Counted from the stretch's first letter, positions 7,851-17,233 are shown. The stretch: DNA of 37,747 bases from Chloroflexota bacterium (GCA_030550095.1 JAUQQA010000024.1:1-37747), one strand, 5' to 3'. Notes: generated by a model from the letters alone, not told the origin. Numbers and translations: made by a program.

Positions 7851-7922
7851 TGCCCCTACGCAGACTCGAACTGCGATCTTCGGCTCCGGAGGCCGACGCT
7901 CTATCCGTTGAGCTATAGGGGC
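7851..7922 (-). tRNA. tRNA-Arg (anticodon CCG)
   Basis: On the minus strand the acceptor GCCCCTA pairs with TAGGGGC. The anticodon stem TCGGC/GCCGA encloses CTCCGGA, giving anticodon CCG. The T loop is TTCGAGT. The discriminator is A and no CCA is encoded. Confidence 0.96.
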
Positions 7923-7940
7923 AGAGCAACGCCTGCGCAA

Positions 7941-7977
7941 ACTATAGCACAATACGCGCCGCAGTTGCGGTTATAAT
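7941..7977. promoter_or_regulatory. Back-to-back tRNA promoters
   Basis: TATAGT on the minus strand (7946-7941) and TATAAT on the plus strand (7972-7977) are suitable -10 boxes for tRNA-Arg and tRNA-Pro. They lie about 19 and 12 bases from the tRNA 5' ends. The -35 boxes are weak and would overlap one another. Confidence 0.5.
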
Positions 7978-7988
7978 CCCAGTTACCT

Positions 7989-8061
7989 CGGGGAATAGCG
8001 CAGGTGGTAGCGCACACGGTTTGGGACCGTGAGGTCCCGGGTTCGAGTCCCGGTTCCCCGA
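7989..8061 (+). tRNA. tRNA-Pro (anticodon TGG)
   Basis: Acceptor CGGGGAA pairs with TTCCCCG. The anticodon stem CACGG/CCGTG encloses TTTGGGA, anticodon TGG. The T loop is TTCGAGT. The discriminator is A and no CCA is encoded. Confidence 0.96.
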
Positions 8062-8119
8062 TTGTGGCGGTGCGTCTTGTGCCGCATGCACATCTTCTTC
8101 CACCGCACAGGGTCGAGCC

Positions 8120-9121
8120 ATGAGCAGCACAACCACCCAGCGCCAGAAGCCCGATCGCAACCTTGCCCTCGAGTTAGTGCGCGCGACCGAAGCAGCAGCG
8201 CTTGCTGCTGGGCGATGGATGGGGCGCGGTAACAAGGAAGCGTGTGATCGCGCCGCAGTCGAAGCCATGCGCCTTGTGCTCAACGAGGTGGACATGGACG
8301 GCGTTGTGGTCATCGGCGAAGGTGAGAAGGACGAAGCGCCCATGCTCTACAACGGCGAGCGGCTCGGCAACGGCAACGGACCGCAAATGGACATCGCCGT
8401 TGACCCGATTGACGGCACGCGCCTGCTCAGCATTGGTGGCGCTGGATCGATCTCTGTGGTGGCGCTGGCGGAGCGCGGCATGATGTTCAAGCCATGCACG
8501 TTCTACATGGAGAAGATCGCGGTCGGGCCGGAATGCGCGGGCGTGATTGACATCGAGGCGCCGCCCGCAGCCAACATTCGCGCTGTGGCGCGTGCCAAAG
8601 GCATCCCAGTCAGCGCTGTCACGGTGTGCATCTTGGATCGCCCGCGCCACAAGGAGCTGATCGAGAAAGTGCGCGCAGTGGGCGCGCGCATTAAGCTGAT
8701 CAGCGATGGCGACGTTTCGGGCGCTTTGCAAACCGCTATTCCGCAGTCGGGTGTGGATATCCTCATGGGCATCGGCGGCGCGCCCGAGGGGGTGATCACC
8801 GCAGCCGCTATGCGCTGCTTGGGCGGTGAGATTCAAGCGCGGCTTTGGCCCAAAGACGATGCTGAGCGTGAACGCGCCGCTGCTGAATGCGACCTGAGCC
8901 AAATCTTAACCACCGAGCGCTTGTGCGGCGGCGATGAGGTATTCTTTGCAGCAACTGGCATCACGAGCGGTGAGCTGCTGCGCGGTGTGCGCTACGGTAG
9001 TCCCTTCACCACAACGTACTCCCTTGTGATGCGTTCTAAGTCTGGCACAATCCGCTACATCGAAGCGCAACATCGCCTGGAGAAATTGCAACGCTTTAGC
9101 CAGGTGACCTACGTCGAGTGA
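8120..9121 (+). CDS. glpX: Fructose-1,6-bisphosphatase class II
   Basis: A 333-residue GlpX enzyme that hydrolyses fructose 1,6-bisphosphate to fructose 6-phosphate in gluconeogenesis (and in some lineages sedoheptulose 1,7-bisphosphate in the Calvin cycle). The metal-binding motifs [10 protein letters not shown] (from residue 65) and DPIDGTRLL (from residue 95) of lithium-sensitive phosphatases are intact. Length fits the family. It is followed after 18 bp by rho; glpX and rho are neighbours in Bacillus too. A weak AGGG precedes the ATG. Confidence 0.95.
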   Translation: MSSTTTQRQKPDRNLALELVRATEAAALAAGRWMGRGNKEACDRAAVEAMRLVLNEVDMDGVVVIGEGEKDEAPMLYNGERLGNGNGPQMDIAVDPIDGTRLLSIGGAGSISVVALAERGMMFKPCTFYMEKIAVGPECAGVIDIEAPPAANIRAVARAKGIPVSAVTVCILDRPRHKELIEKVRAVGARIKLISDGDVSGALQTAIPQSGVDILMGIGGAPEGVITAAAMRCLGGEIQARLWPKDDAERERAAAECDLSQILTTERLCGGDEVFFAATGITSGELLRGVRYGSPFTTTYSLVMRSKSGTIRYIEAQHRLEKLQRFSQVTYVE

Positions 9122-9139
9122 GAACAACCTAACCGAGTC

Positions 9140-10765
9140 ATGTCCCCAAGGAAGCGAAAGCAGTCCCCAGCTACTCTTGAGCCTATCGTTCAAGAAGAGG
9201 GCGCGGTGGACGGCGCAGGAGATGGGCGCGAAGCGCCAAACGAGCCGCTCGCGTCGGAGACAGAAGCTTTGCAGGAAATGGAGAGCGCGAACGAATTGCC
9301 TACGCATAACCACGATCACGACGGAGCGGCGGAAGCAGTCATTGCCGAGACAGCGCCAGCCGATCTCCCGCCCCCGCCACCACCTATCAAGCCGGTCGAG
9401 GTGGAATCAACTCCGCCTCCACCACCACCCATCGTGCCAAGCGCGCCCGCAACGCCACCGCCTGCGCGCGCTCAGCGGCGCCAATGGTTCGACATGGCGA
9501 AGCTGGAGAGCGAGACGCTCAGCGAGCTGCGCGAGCGCGCGAAAGAGTTCGGCATCTCTGGCTACAGCCGGCTTAAGAAGGACGACCTCATCCTGCGCTT
9601 GCTGCGCGCTCAAGCGGAGCGCAACGGGCTGGAGCTACGCGGCGGCGTGCTTGAGCTTGGCGAGGATAACGTCGGCTTTCTGCGCGCGGAGCATTACTTG
9701 CCCGGTCCTGAGGACATCTACGTCTCGCCCTCACAAGTGCGGCGGTTTGGTTTGCGCACCGGCGACATGGTCGTCGGGCAAGTGCGCCCGCCCAAGGATA
9801 ACGAGAAGTATTACAGCTTGCTGCGCGTCGAGGCGGTGAACGGTCAAGACCCTGAGCAAGCTAAGAACCGCCCGCACTTTGAGAAGCTCACGCCGATCTT
9901 CCCCAACCAAATCTACGATCTCGAGGCAAGCGGCAAGCTGAGCATGCGTTTGCTCAACCTGGTGGCGCCGATCGGCAAAGGACAGCGCGGCTTGATCGTC
10001 GCGCCGCCGAAGGTGGGCAAGACCACGCTGCTGAAGGACATCGCCAACGCCATCAGCGCGCGCTACAAAGACGTGCACCTCATGGTCGCGCTGATCGCGG
10101 AGCGCCCCGAAGAAGCAACGGATATGGATCGCTCCGTGGATGCCGAGGTGATCGCCTCGACCTTCGATGAGCCGGTGCAGAACCACGTGCGCGTCGCCGA
10201 GATGGTGTTGAATCGCGCAAAGCGGCTGGTGGAGTGTGGGCGTGATGTGGTGATCTTGCTTGACTCGCTCACGCGCTTGAGCCGCGCCTACAACCTTGTC
10301 GTGCCCTCTTCGGGTCGCACGCTCTCTGGCGGCGTTGACCCGGCTGCGCTATACCCGCCCAAAGAGTTTTTCGGCGCTGCGCGCAACCTCGAGGAAGGCG
10401 GTAGCCTGACGATCATCGCCACGGTGTTGGTGGATACCGGCAGCCGCATGGACGACATGATCTACGAGGAGTTCAAAGGCACGGGCAACATGGAAGTGCA
10501 TCTTTCGCGCCGGCTCGCCGAGCGCCGCATCTTCCCCGCAATTGACATCCTCGCCAGCGGCACACGGCGCGAAGAGCTGCTGCTCGGCGAAAAAGTGGCG
10601 CAGAAGACTTACCTCATGCGGCGCATGTTGGCGCAACTGATCACCCCGCCCCCTCAAGGCGCAGGCTACGACCTCGCTACGGCAATGGAGGCGTTCTTGC
10701 AACGCTTTGCAAAGAGCCGCTCCAACGAGGAGTTCCTGAACTCGCTTACGAAGGACACACTCTAA
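9140..10765 (+). CDS. rho: Transcription termination factor Rho
   Basis: A 541-residue RNA-dependent ATPase helicase that terminates transcription. Residues 1-115 form an extension rich in acidic residues and proline, with two runs of six prolines (77-82 and 92-97). Then come the Rho N-terminal helix-extended-loop-helix domain ([20 protein letters not shown], about 126-145), the RNA-binding cold-shock domain, and the ATPase domain with Walker A PPKVGKTT (289-296), Walker [12 protein letters not shown] and the R-loop [10 protein letters not shown]. The extension makes it about 120 residues longer than the E. coli protein. It converges on fthC with a 9-bp gap. Confidence 0.96.
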   Translation: MSPRKRKQSPATLEPIVQEEGAVDGAGDGREAPNEPLASETEALQEMESANELPTHNHDHDGAAEAVIAETAPADLPPPPPPIKPVEVESTPPPPPPIVPSAPATPPPARAQRRQWFDMAKLESETLSELRERAKEFGISGYSRLKKDDLILRLLRAQAERNGLELRGGVLELGEDNVGFLRAEHYLPGPEDIYVSPSQVRRFGLRTGDMVVGQVRPPKDNEKYYSLLRVEAVNGQDPEQAKNRPHFEKLTPIFPNQIYDLEASGKLSMRLLNLVAPIGKGQRGLIVAPPKVGKTTLLKDIANAISARYKDVHLMVALIAERPEEATDMDRSVDAEVIASTFDEPVQNHVRVAEMVLNRAKRLVECGRDVVILLDSLTRLSRAYNLVVPSSGRTLSGGVDPAALYPPKEFFGAARNLEEGGSLTIIATVLVDTGSRMDDMIYEEFKGTGNMEVHLSRRLAERRIFPAIDILASGTRREELLLGEKVAQKTYLMRRMLAQLITPPPQGAGYDLATAMEAFLQRFAKSRSNEEFLNSLTKDTL

Positions 10766-10774
10766 GCCGCGCGC

Positions 10775-11368
10775 CTAGTCCAGCTCGGTAATCACAGCAT
10801 CGAGCAACATGTCCCACGGCGAAACTGGGATGTAGGCGAGGCGCTGCGCCGAGAACGCTAGCCCGATCTTGGCGGTGTCATCGCGCACGCGGTGGAGAAA
10901 CGCGTCGTAGTAGCCGGCGCCATAGCCGAGTCGGGTGTAGCGCGTTTGCCCGTCGGCGTGCACTGGCGCGTAAGCCACGAGCGGCACGAACACCACATCC
11001 ACTTCTTCCACAGGCACGAGTCGCAGCACGCGCGGACGGCGCAGCCCTTGCGCATCGCGGATGAAGGCGCGCGCGTCCAGCGTGGTGATTTGTGCGCAGG
11101 GCGTCTCGGCGCTGTGCTTGTCGAAGATCGGCACGACCACGCGCTTGCCATCAGCCAGAGCCTGCTGAATCAACGCAGAAGTATCCACCTCGCTGCCGAT
11201 GGAGAGGAACACGTGCACGGTGCGCGCTGCCTGATACGCCGGGAGCGAGCACGCAGCGCGGCAGATGCGCGCGCTCCAAGCAGCGCGATGCTCAGGGTTA
11301 AGCATGTTGCGCAGCGCCAATATGGCTTTGCGCAACTCGGACTTAAGGCGCCGTGTGTCCGTCGTCAT
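10775..11368 (-). CDS. fthC: 5-formyltetrahydrofolate cyclo-ligase
   Basis: A 197-residue enzyme that converts 5-formyltetrahydrofolate to 5,10-methenyltetrahydrofolate with ATP. The signature GYGAGYYD is at 148-155 and the N-terminal basic segment LKSELRKAILALR is typical. The ATG at 11368 lies 26 bases inside the 3' end of nadD, so translation is probably coupled. It is the last gene of an alcohol dehydrogenase / nadD / fthC unit. The frame extends further upstream, but that part is nadD antiphase sequence. Confidence 0.9.
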   Translation of the reverse strand: MTTDTRRLKSELRKAILALRNMLNPEHRAAWSARICRAACSLPAYQAARTVHVFLSIGSEVDTSALIQQALADGKRVVVPIFDKHSAETPCAQITTLDARAFIRDAQGLRRPRVLRLVPVEEVDVVFVPLVAYAPVHADGQTRYTRLGYGAGYYDAFLHRVRDDTAKIGLAFSAQRLAYIPVSPWDMLLDAVITELD

Positions 11369-11963
11369 GGGGGCAATATAAGCGATGGGCTTCGATGTAG
11401 GCACGCACGCGCTCCGGGACGAGGTAACGCAGCGAGCGCCCCTCAGCCGCAAGGCGCTGCACCAGGCTCGAAGAGAGGTCCACCAGCGGCGCGTGAATCC
11501 ACTGCAAGCGCGCGCGCAAGCCAGGCAAATGCTGCTCTAGGCGCTCAAGGTCCACGCTCACCTCGGGTCGCGCGGCGACGGCGAGCGTCGTGAGTGCAAG
11601 CAGTTGTTGGGGTTGATGCCACTGTGGCAGATCGGCGAGCGCATCTGCGCCCATGATGAACACAAACTCCGTGCTCGGATGTTGGGCGCGCAGCAGGGTG
11701 AACAGCCCAACCGTGTAGTGAGGCGGCGGGCGGTCGAGGTCGAGCGTGCTGACGCAAAAGCGCGCGTGATCTGCGGTGGCTAACATCGTCATGGCAAGGC
11801 GATGCGGTGCTGCTGTGATGCGGTGGTTGGGTTTGTGGGGGGGCTGACCTACTGGCACAAACCACACCGCATCGAGGCACAACTGGGCAAGCGCATGTTC
11901 TGCGATCACCAAGTGACCGATGTGAGGAGGGTCGAATGTGCCGCCGAAGATGCCGATCTTCAT
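11343..11963 (-). CDS. nadD: Nicotinate-nucleotide adenylyltransferase
   Basis: A 206-residue enzyme making deamido-NAD from nicotinate mononucleotide and ATP. The nucleotidyltransferase motif GGTFDPPHIGH (7-17) is intact, as are GQPPHKP and the FIMGADALADLPQWHQP segment. The usual ISSTxIR motif near the C-terminus reads LSSSLVQ, a mild variation. It overlaps the alcohol dehydrogenase gene upstream by 4 bp (ATGA) and fthC downstream by 26 bp. Confidence 0.94.
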   Translation of the reverse strand: MKIGIFGGTFDPPHIGHLVIAEHALAQLCLDAVWFVPVGQPPHKPNHRITAAPHRLAMTMLATADHARFCVSTLDLDRPPPHYTVGLFTLLRAQHPSTEFVFIMGADALADLPQWHQPQQLLALTTLAVAARPEVSVDLERLEQHLPGLRARLQWIHAPLVDLSSSLVQRLAAEGRSLRYLVPERVRAYIEAHRLYCPHDDGHTAP

Positions 11964-13135
11964 TGGGTGAAGGGGGTGCCCTCAAAGGCACATGTGAACA
12001 GTTGGCGCAGCTCGGCTGCTGAGGGCTGCCGTGGCGCGCCGAAGAAGACGGTGTCGCTGAGCGTGTGCTCCACGAGCGTGTCGAGCGCTGCGTAGAACGC
12101 CGATGCCTCAATGCCCATCGCCGCGATGCTCAGTGGCTGGCCCACAGCGCGCGCGAGCGCGCGCAGCCGCGCAATGAGTTGTTTGGCAGATTCTTCAGCG
12201 TCGCCGCCAGCTAACCCAACAAAGCGCGCTAGCTCAACAAAGCGCCGTTGCAGGGTTGGCGAGGGGTCGAGCGCGTAAAACTCCAGCACGTAGGGCAGAA
12301 ACAAGCCCACCGCGCGCCCGTGTGGCACGTGGAAGAGCGCACCGAAGGCATGACCCATAGCGTGTGCCAACCCGACCATGCTGTTGATGTACGCCAACCC
12401 GCTGAGCGTAGCGCAGTGTGCCATGTTCGCGCGCGCTTCGCGGTCGTCAGGAGTGTGCACAGCGCGGGAGAGGTGCTCGAGTCCCAAACGTGTGGCGATC
12501 AGGCTTAGGCCGTCGGTGTAGTCATTCGCCCAAGCGGAGAAAAACGCCTCGATCGCTTGCGTGATGGCGTCCATACCGCTATCGGCGGTGAGTTGTGGCG
12601 GCGCCGAGCGGCTCATCTCGGGATCAACGATGGCGTAGTCGGGCATGGCGAGCGGATGCCCGCTGCCGAATTTGCGAGGTGGGTCGCCGGGCAGGGTGAG
12701 CACAAACGCCCACGTTGCCTCGCTCCCTGTGCCTGCCGTTGTTGGGATGGCGATCAAGCGGGCGTGCTGGCGCAGCGTGATTGGCGTCATCGGCGTGAGC
12801 GCTTCGAGGTCAAGACCAGGGTTCTCGTAGAGCACCCACATTGCCTTGGCGGCGTCCATCACGCTGCCGCCCCCTACGGCGAGGATCCACATGGGTGCGA
12901 AAGCGCGCAGTGCTGCTGCGCCGCGCTGCACGCTTGCCAACGAAGGTTCTGGCTCAACCTCGCGGAAGAGCATGTATTCGCTTGCCTCGCCTATCCGAGC
13001 GAGGACTTTTTGGACCAAGCCCGCGGCTTCGATGTTCGCATCGGTCACGATGAAGGCGCGGCGGATGTTCAACTCGCGCAGGTAGTCGAGGGCGTCGTCG
13101 CCGTAAACCAGAGTTGGGGAGCGAAAGAACCACAT
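11960..13135 (-). CDS. Iron-containing (group III) alcohol dehydrogenase
   Basis: A 391-residue NAD(P)-dependent oxidoreductase of the iron-activated alcohol dehydrogenase family. The cofactor motif GGGSVMDAAKA is at 88-98 and TTAGTGSE at 132-139. The metal site shows D189, H258 and H272; the remaining ligand position is Gln193 rather than His, a variation that may change the metal or activity. The frame continues upstream to 13666, but that part is the reverse of the alkyltransferase-like gene and has no family similarity. The substrate is unknown. It is the first gene of the unit with nadD and fthC. Confidence 0.88.
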   Translation of the reverse strand: MWFFRSPTLVYGDDALDYLRELNIRRAFIVTDANIEAAGLVQKVLARIGEASEYMLFREVEPEPSLASVQRGAAALRAFAPMWILAVGGGSVMDAAKAMWVLYENPGLDLEALTPMTPITLRQHARLIAIPTTAGTGSEATWAFVLTLPGDPPRKFGSGHPLAMPDYAIVDPEMSRSAPPQLTADSGMDAITQAIEAFFSAWANDYTDGLSLIATRLGLEHLSRAVHTPDDREARANMAHCATLSGLAYINSMVGLAHAMGHAFGALFHVPHGRAVGLFLPYVLEFYALDPSPTLQRRFVELARFVGLAGGDAEESAKQLIARLRALARAVGQPLSIAAMGIEASAFYAALDTLVEHTLSDTVFFGAPRQPSAAELRQLFTCAFEGTPFTQ

Positions 13136-13182
13136 GGCGTTTGCTGGTTGTTGTCTTGGCGTTGTGCGTAATACTTTTGGGG

Positions 13183-13527
13183 ATGCCGTTGACGTTTGAG
13201 GACGTGTATCGCGTGGTGCGCTTGATCCCGAAAGGGCGGGTGATGAGCTACAGCGGCGTCGCGCGGCTGTGTGGTGCGCCGCGGAGCGCGCGCTACGTGG
13301 GCTTTGCGCTGCACGCGTTGCTGCACCGCAACCCTCGCGGCGTGCCGTGGTGGCGCGTGGTGAACGTGCATGGGCGCATCTCCAACATCTACGCGCCGCT
13401 TGAGCAGCAGCGCCGCCTGGAGGCAGAAGGCGTGCAGGTGGATGAAGCGCTGCGTGTGGACATGCAGCGTTACGATGCGGAGGAGCTTGTCGCAGCGCGG
13501 TTGCGCACTCACAGGTCGCTGAGGTAA
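13183..13527 (+). CDS. Alkyltransferase-like protein (MGMT family, no active cysteine)
   Basis: A 114-residue protein with only the DNA-binding domain of O6-methylguanine methyltransferases: the helix-turn-helix [11 protein letters not shown] and the arginine-finger region [12 protein letters not shown]. The acceptor motif PCHRV reads PWWRV (55-59), so Trp56 stands where the catalytic cysteine should be. Such ATL proteins bind and flip alkylated guanine and hand the damage to nucleotide excision repair. The ATG at 13183 gives the family length; an earlier in-frame start would add a false membrane segment. The 3' end overlaps rpoD by 19 bp. Confidence 0.85.
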   Translation: MPLTFEDVYRVVRLIPKGRVMSYSGVARLCGAPRSARYVGFALHALLHRNPRGVPWWRVVNVHGRISNIYAPLEQQRRLEAEGVQVDEALRVDMQRYDAEELVAARLRTHRSLR

Positions 13528-15209
13528 TCGCGCAGACGGCGGCTGTTCTGAGGGTGGCGCAGTTTGCGCAGCGCTTTGGCTTCGATCTGCCGCACGCGTT
13601 CGCGCGTGACGCCGAAGGCTTGCCCCACCTCTTCGAGCGTGTGGATCTGTCCGTCGCGGAAGCCAAAGCGCATCTCCAGCACCTCGCGCTCGCGATCGCT
13701 TAACGTGTTGAGCAGCGAGCGGATTTGCGATTTCATCAGGGCGAGCGTGGCTGAGTCGGTGGGCGAGGGTGTGGTGTCGTCGGGCAGAAAATCGCCGAGC
13801 TCGCTGTTTTGCTCGGGTCCCACAGGCGCTTCGAGCGAAACCGGCTCTTGCATCATGCGCAGCAGTTGCTCCACACGCTGCACCGCTTGGTTGAACTTGC
13901 GCGCAAGCGCTGGGTCGAGCGGCTTGCCGGTCTCCAGCGATTCGAGGATGTGTGCTTGCTCTTCGGGCGCGAACATGCCCAGCTCGAGCGCGAGTTCGCG
14001 TGCGGTGGGCTCTTGCCCGAGCTTTTGTGTCATGCGGCGCTGGATGCGGCGCAGCTTGGCGATCAGCTCAGCCACGTGGGCGGGGATGCGCACTGAGCGC
14101 GCCTGCTCGGCGAGGTAGCGCATGATCGCTTGGCGGATCCACCATGTGGCGTAGGTGCTGAACTTGAAGCCGCGCCACACGTTGAACTTGTCAATGGCGC
14201 GCAGCAAACCGATGGTGCCTTCTTGGATGAGGTCGGTGAACAGCGCGCCGCGCCCGAGGTAACGCTTGGCGATGCTGACCACTAAGCGCAGGTTGGCGCG
14301 CGTGAGCAGTTCGCGCGCGTGTTCGGCGTTGGCGCGCAAGGTCTCCTGGTGAGTTTCCCAATCGAAGCGGCGCGGCAGCACCGCGCGCAACTCCGCCCAC
14401 TCTGGCAGCGGCTCGCCGACGTGCTCGACGTGTTCCAATAGCTGGGTAATCAGTGGCTTTGGCAGCGCCAGCGCGCAGGTGAGCGTGGTGTAAAGCGGCT
14501 TGCTGATCTGCTCCACCGAGGCATCTTTACCCCAGTTGAGGTCGCGCAAGAACTGACGCAGCCCCACGGCGCCGTCCTCGGTGAAGTGCTCACTGATCTC
14601 GAGCGCATCGCGCAGCAACAAGCTGAGAGAAGGCGCAGACACACCGCGTTCGGCGCAAGCGTGTTGAGCTTGCTGCCAAGCTTCGCGCAGCAGCGCATAG
14701 GTCTGTGACCATAGCGCCTCGCTGCTTGCAGAAGTCTCAGCGCTCAGCCCGCGCGTGAGCTGCTCGGCATCCATCACAGCGCAGAGGCGCAGTTCTTGGT
14801 CAGCGGTGAGCAGAGGGGTTGTGCTGATCTCGCGCAAGTAGGCGCGGATGGGATCAGGTCCCTCATCGCGGTCGGCGTGGGTGAGCGTGGACTCGGCGAT
14901 TTCTAGGTCGATCTCGCTATCGAGGTCGAAGTCCTCGTCGCTTGCAAGCGCGTAGGCAATTGCCTCGGCTTCCTCATCTTGCGTCACGAGATCAGTTGCG
15001 TCTTGGTCGAGGAACGAAGCAGCTTCTGCGTCGGTTTCTTCCTCCAGGAACTCGAGGTCAAGGTCTTCGTCGTGGAGGCGGCGCGCGTGCTGAGGCTTGT
15101 GAGAAGCCGATGGAGAGGCGCGCCGGCTGGAGCGCAGCTGCTTAGGTTCTTCTCTCTGCGGCGCTGCGTGCTCGTCACGCGCATTCGCGTAGTCGGTTTC
15201 CGAAGCCAT
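13509..15209 (-). CDS. rpoD: RNA polymerase sigma-70 family factor (RpoD/SigA-like)
   Basis: A 566-residue sigma factor. A long acidic N-terminal part (residues 1-105) precedes region 1.2 ([21 protein letters not shown]). Region 2 holds [33 protein letters not shown] and [13 protein letters not shown]. Region 4 ends with [20 protein letters not shown], the intact -35 reading helix. Region 2.4 reads [20 protein letters not shown]: methionine replaces the threonine that, with Gln437 in E. coli sigma-70, reads base -12. It follows dnaG by 35 bp, the order of the macromolecular synthesis operon, so it is probably the main sigma factor, though a group 2 factor cannot be excluded. Confidence 0.9.
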   Translation of the reverse strand: MASETDYANARDEHAAPQREEPKQLRSSRRASPSASHKPQHARRLHDEDLDLEFLEEETDAEAASFLDQDATDLVTQDEEAEAIAYALASDEDFDLDSEIDLEIAESTLTHADRDEGPDPIRAYLREISTTPLLTADQELRLCAVMDAEQLTRGLSAETSASSEALWSQTYALLREAWQQAQHACAERGVSAPSLSLLLRDALEISEHFTEDGAVGLRQFLRDLNWGKDASVEQISKPLYTTLTCALALPKPLITQLLEHVEHVGEPLPEWAELRAVLPRRFDWETHQETLRANAEHARELLTRANLRLVVSIAKRYLGRGALFTDLIQEGTIGLLRAIDKFNVWRGFKFSTYATWWIRQAIMRYLAEQARSVRIPAHVAELIAKLRRIQRRMTQKLGQEPTARELALELGMFAPEEQAHILESLETGKPLDPALARKFNQAVQRVEQLLRMMQEPVSLEAPVGPEQNSELGDFLPDDTTPSPTDSATLALMKSQIRSLLNTLSDREREVLEMRFGFRDGQIHTLEEVGQAFGVTRERVRQIEAKALRKLRHPQNSRRLRDYLSDL

Positions 15210-15244
15210 GGGTTCTCACTTGGCTTGTTTTACCCGATGCCCAC

Positions 15245-17233
15245 TCACACCAACGCGCTGCGCAGCCGCAAGGCCTTCTGTGCGCGAAGGAGCTGCTGAA
15301 GCGCCTGAGTCAGCTTGAGATTATAGCGTTTGAGCGCTTCTTGGTCGCCGGTGTGGCGCGCGTCCTCGATGAGGTAGGGCAGCGCGAGGCGATCTTGGTG
15401 CGCGCGCAGCTCGCGGATGCGCAAGGCGGTCTGGATCGCTTGCTCGCGTAGCCATTGGGTGTCGTTTTCGTCCAAGCGCCGTTGTGCCTCAAGGCGCGCA
15501 GCGGGTGAGTCGGTTGCTCCGCCGACGAGGTCGTAGTCGGCGAGCAAAGCAAGCCAAGCGGCATCCTCCTCGTCTTCGTCTGGGGCAATGGGTGTGTTGG
15601 GTGCGCTGAGCGCAATGCGCTGCAAGGTGCGGAAACCGCGTCGCAGTGCAGCGTCGCTGAAGTCCTCTTCGCTCAGCACCGTCAGCTCAGCGCGTGTGAG
15701 CGCAGCGTTCACGTCGAAGAGCAACTCTGGTTTGCGAAAGAGCAACGCGATGAGATGCAACTCGAGCGCGGGGGGAGATGTAGCAGGTGTTGGCGCGTCT
15801 GGGTTGCTTTGGGTTGTGCGTGGTGGCGTCTCTGAAGTGTGCGCGGTTTCCTCAGGGGAGGCGCGCGCGGCGCGGCGCGGCGCGCGTTTCAAGGCGCGTT
15901 CGACTTCACGCAGTGTTTGCATCACCGCGCGCGGGGTGAGGTGTAGGCGCTGCGCGAGGTGTTGCACAGCGCTATCGCGTTGGATCGGGTCGGTGAGTTC
16001 AAGCATCAGCGGCGCCAGATCGCGCACGATCTGCGATTTTTGAAAAGCGTCGGCGTGCTCCTGTTGGCACGTCGCCATCTCGATCACGTGGTCGAGAATG
16101 GGGCGCGCCTCGGCGATCAGGCGCTGCCACTGCTCAGGTGATTCGAGCACGATCTCGTCGGGGTCTTTGCCTTCTGGCAGGAGCGCAACGCGCAGGTCTG
16201 CGTTGAGCCGCGCTTGCGTGCGCAGAGCGCCACGCGCATCAAAGGCGAGTGTGGTTTCTTGCTCGAGCGATGTGCGCGCAACGTCTAAGCTGCGCAACAC
16301 TGCGCGCTGACCTGCAGCGTCGGCGTCGAGGGCGAGCACGATGCGCGGCGCCAACTTGCGCAGCGCGCGCAGTTGCGACTCGGAGAGCGAGGTGCCCATC
16401 CCCGCGACGACGTTGCTGAAGCCAGCTTGGTGACACCCGATCACGTCCATGTAGCCTTCAACCAACACCGCGACGCCCGTTTCGCGGATCGCAACGCGCG
16501 CGCGATCTAGCCCGAACAGTAGCTGCCCTTTGTCGAACACCGCTGTTTGCGGCGAGTTCATGTATTTAGGCTCGCTGCCGTCGAGCGAGCGCGAGCCGAA
16601 CCCGACCACCTCGCCGCGCGCGTTGCGGATCGGGATCATCAGCCGCCCGCGGAAGCGGTCGTAGCGCTTGCCTTCTTCGTTCTCGACGACTAAACCAGCG
16701 TCCACCAGCTCTTGCATGGAGAAGCCTTTCGCTGTGAGGTATTGGCTGAGCGCGTGGTAGCTCTCGAGGCTATAGCCAAGCTGCCACGCAACGATGGTGT
16801 CTTGGGTCAGGTGGCGCTGCTCGCGCAGGTAACGGCGGCACGGCTCAGCTTGCGGCGCGCTGAGCAGGAGTTGGTGGAAATACGCCGCAGCAAGCGCCAG
16901 CGCCTCGAGCAGGCGCTGCTCGTGCTGTTGGGCGCGTTGCTGCTCGGGTGTTTGTGGTGCCAGCGTCACGCCAGCGCGGCGCGCTAACTCGCGCAGCGCT
17001 TCGGCGAACGTCCACCCCTCTTTAAGCATGACGAACGTGAACACATCGCCTTGGGCGCCGCTGGAGAAGTCTTTGAACGTCTGCGTGTGCGGGAAGACGA
17101 AAAACGAAGGCGTGCGCTCCGCCTTGAATGGCGAAAGCCCGCGGTAATTCTTGCCGACGCGCTTCAGCGGCACATATTCGCCGATCACCTCGACGATGTC
17201 GAGGCGGCTGCGGACTTCGTCAATCACAGACAT
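15245..17233 (-). CDS. dnaG: DNA primase DnaG without zinc ligands
   Basis: A 662-residue primase that makes RNA primers at the replication fork. The N-terminal zinc-ribbon region is present (YRGLSPFKAERTPSFFVFP and FKDFSSGAQGDVFTFV), but all four ligands are replaced: Cys by S34, His by K37, and the Cys pair by D55 and S58. The TOPRIM core is intact (VLVEGYMDVIG, ALDADAAGQRA). A Pro/Thr/Ala-rich linker precedes the C-terminal helicase-binding domain (LELHLIALLFRKPELL). It is the first gene of a dnaG-rpoD unit and divergent from the MaoC gene. Role secure; loss of zinc binding is read directly from the sequence. Confidence 0.95.
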   Translation of the reverse strand: MSVIDEVRSRLDIVEVIGEYVPLKRVGKNYRGLSPFKAERTPSFFVFPHTQTFKDFSSGAQGDVFTFVMLKEGWTFAEALRELARRAGVTLAPQTPEQQRAQQHEQRLLEALALAAAYFHQLLLSAPQAEPCRRYLREQRHLTQDTIVAWQLGYSLESYHALSQYLTAKGFSMQELVDAGLVVENEEGKRYDRFRGRLMIPIRNARGEVVGFGSRSLDGSEPKYMNSPQTAVFDKGQLLFGLDRARVAIRETGVAVLVEGYMDVIGCHQAGFSNVVAGMGTSLSESQLRALRKLAPRIVLALDADAAGQRAVLRSLDVARTSLEQETTLAFDARGALRTQARLNADLRVALLPEGKDPDEIVLESPEQWQRLIAEARPILDHVIEMATCQQEHADAFQKSQIVRDLAPLMLELTDPIQRDSAVQHLAQRLHLTPRAVMQTLREVERALKRAPRRAARASPEETAHTSETPPRTTQSNPDAPTPATSPPALELHLIALLFRKPELLFDVNAALTRAELTVLSEEDFSDAALRRGFRTLQRIALSAPNTPIAPDEDEEDAAWLALLADYDLVGGATDSPAARLEAQRRLDENDTQWLREQAIQTALRIRELRAHQDRLALPYLIEDARHTGDQEALKRYNLKLTQALQQLLRAQKALRLRSALV

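Noticed and set aside
13114-13182. Hydrophobic N-terminal segment on the ATL protein
   Set aside because: The apparent membrane helix comes from non-coding bases; the homologous domain starts at the ATG at 13183, which has its own -10-like box.
13136-13666. 177-codon upstream extension of the alcohol dehydrogenase
   Set aside because: It covers the opposite strand of the ATL gene and the sigma factor 3' end; the family homology begins at the ATG at 13135.
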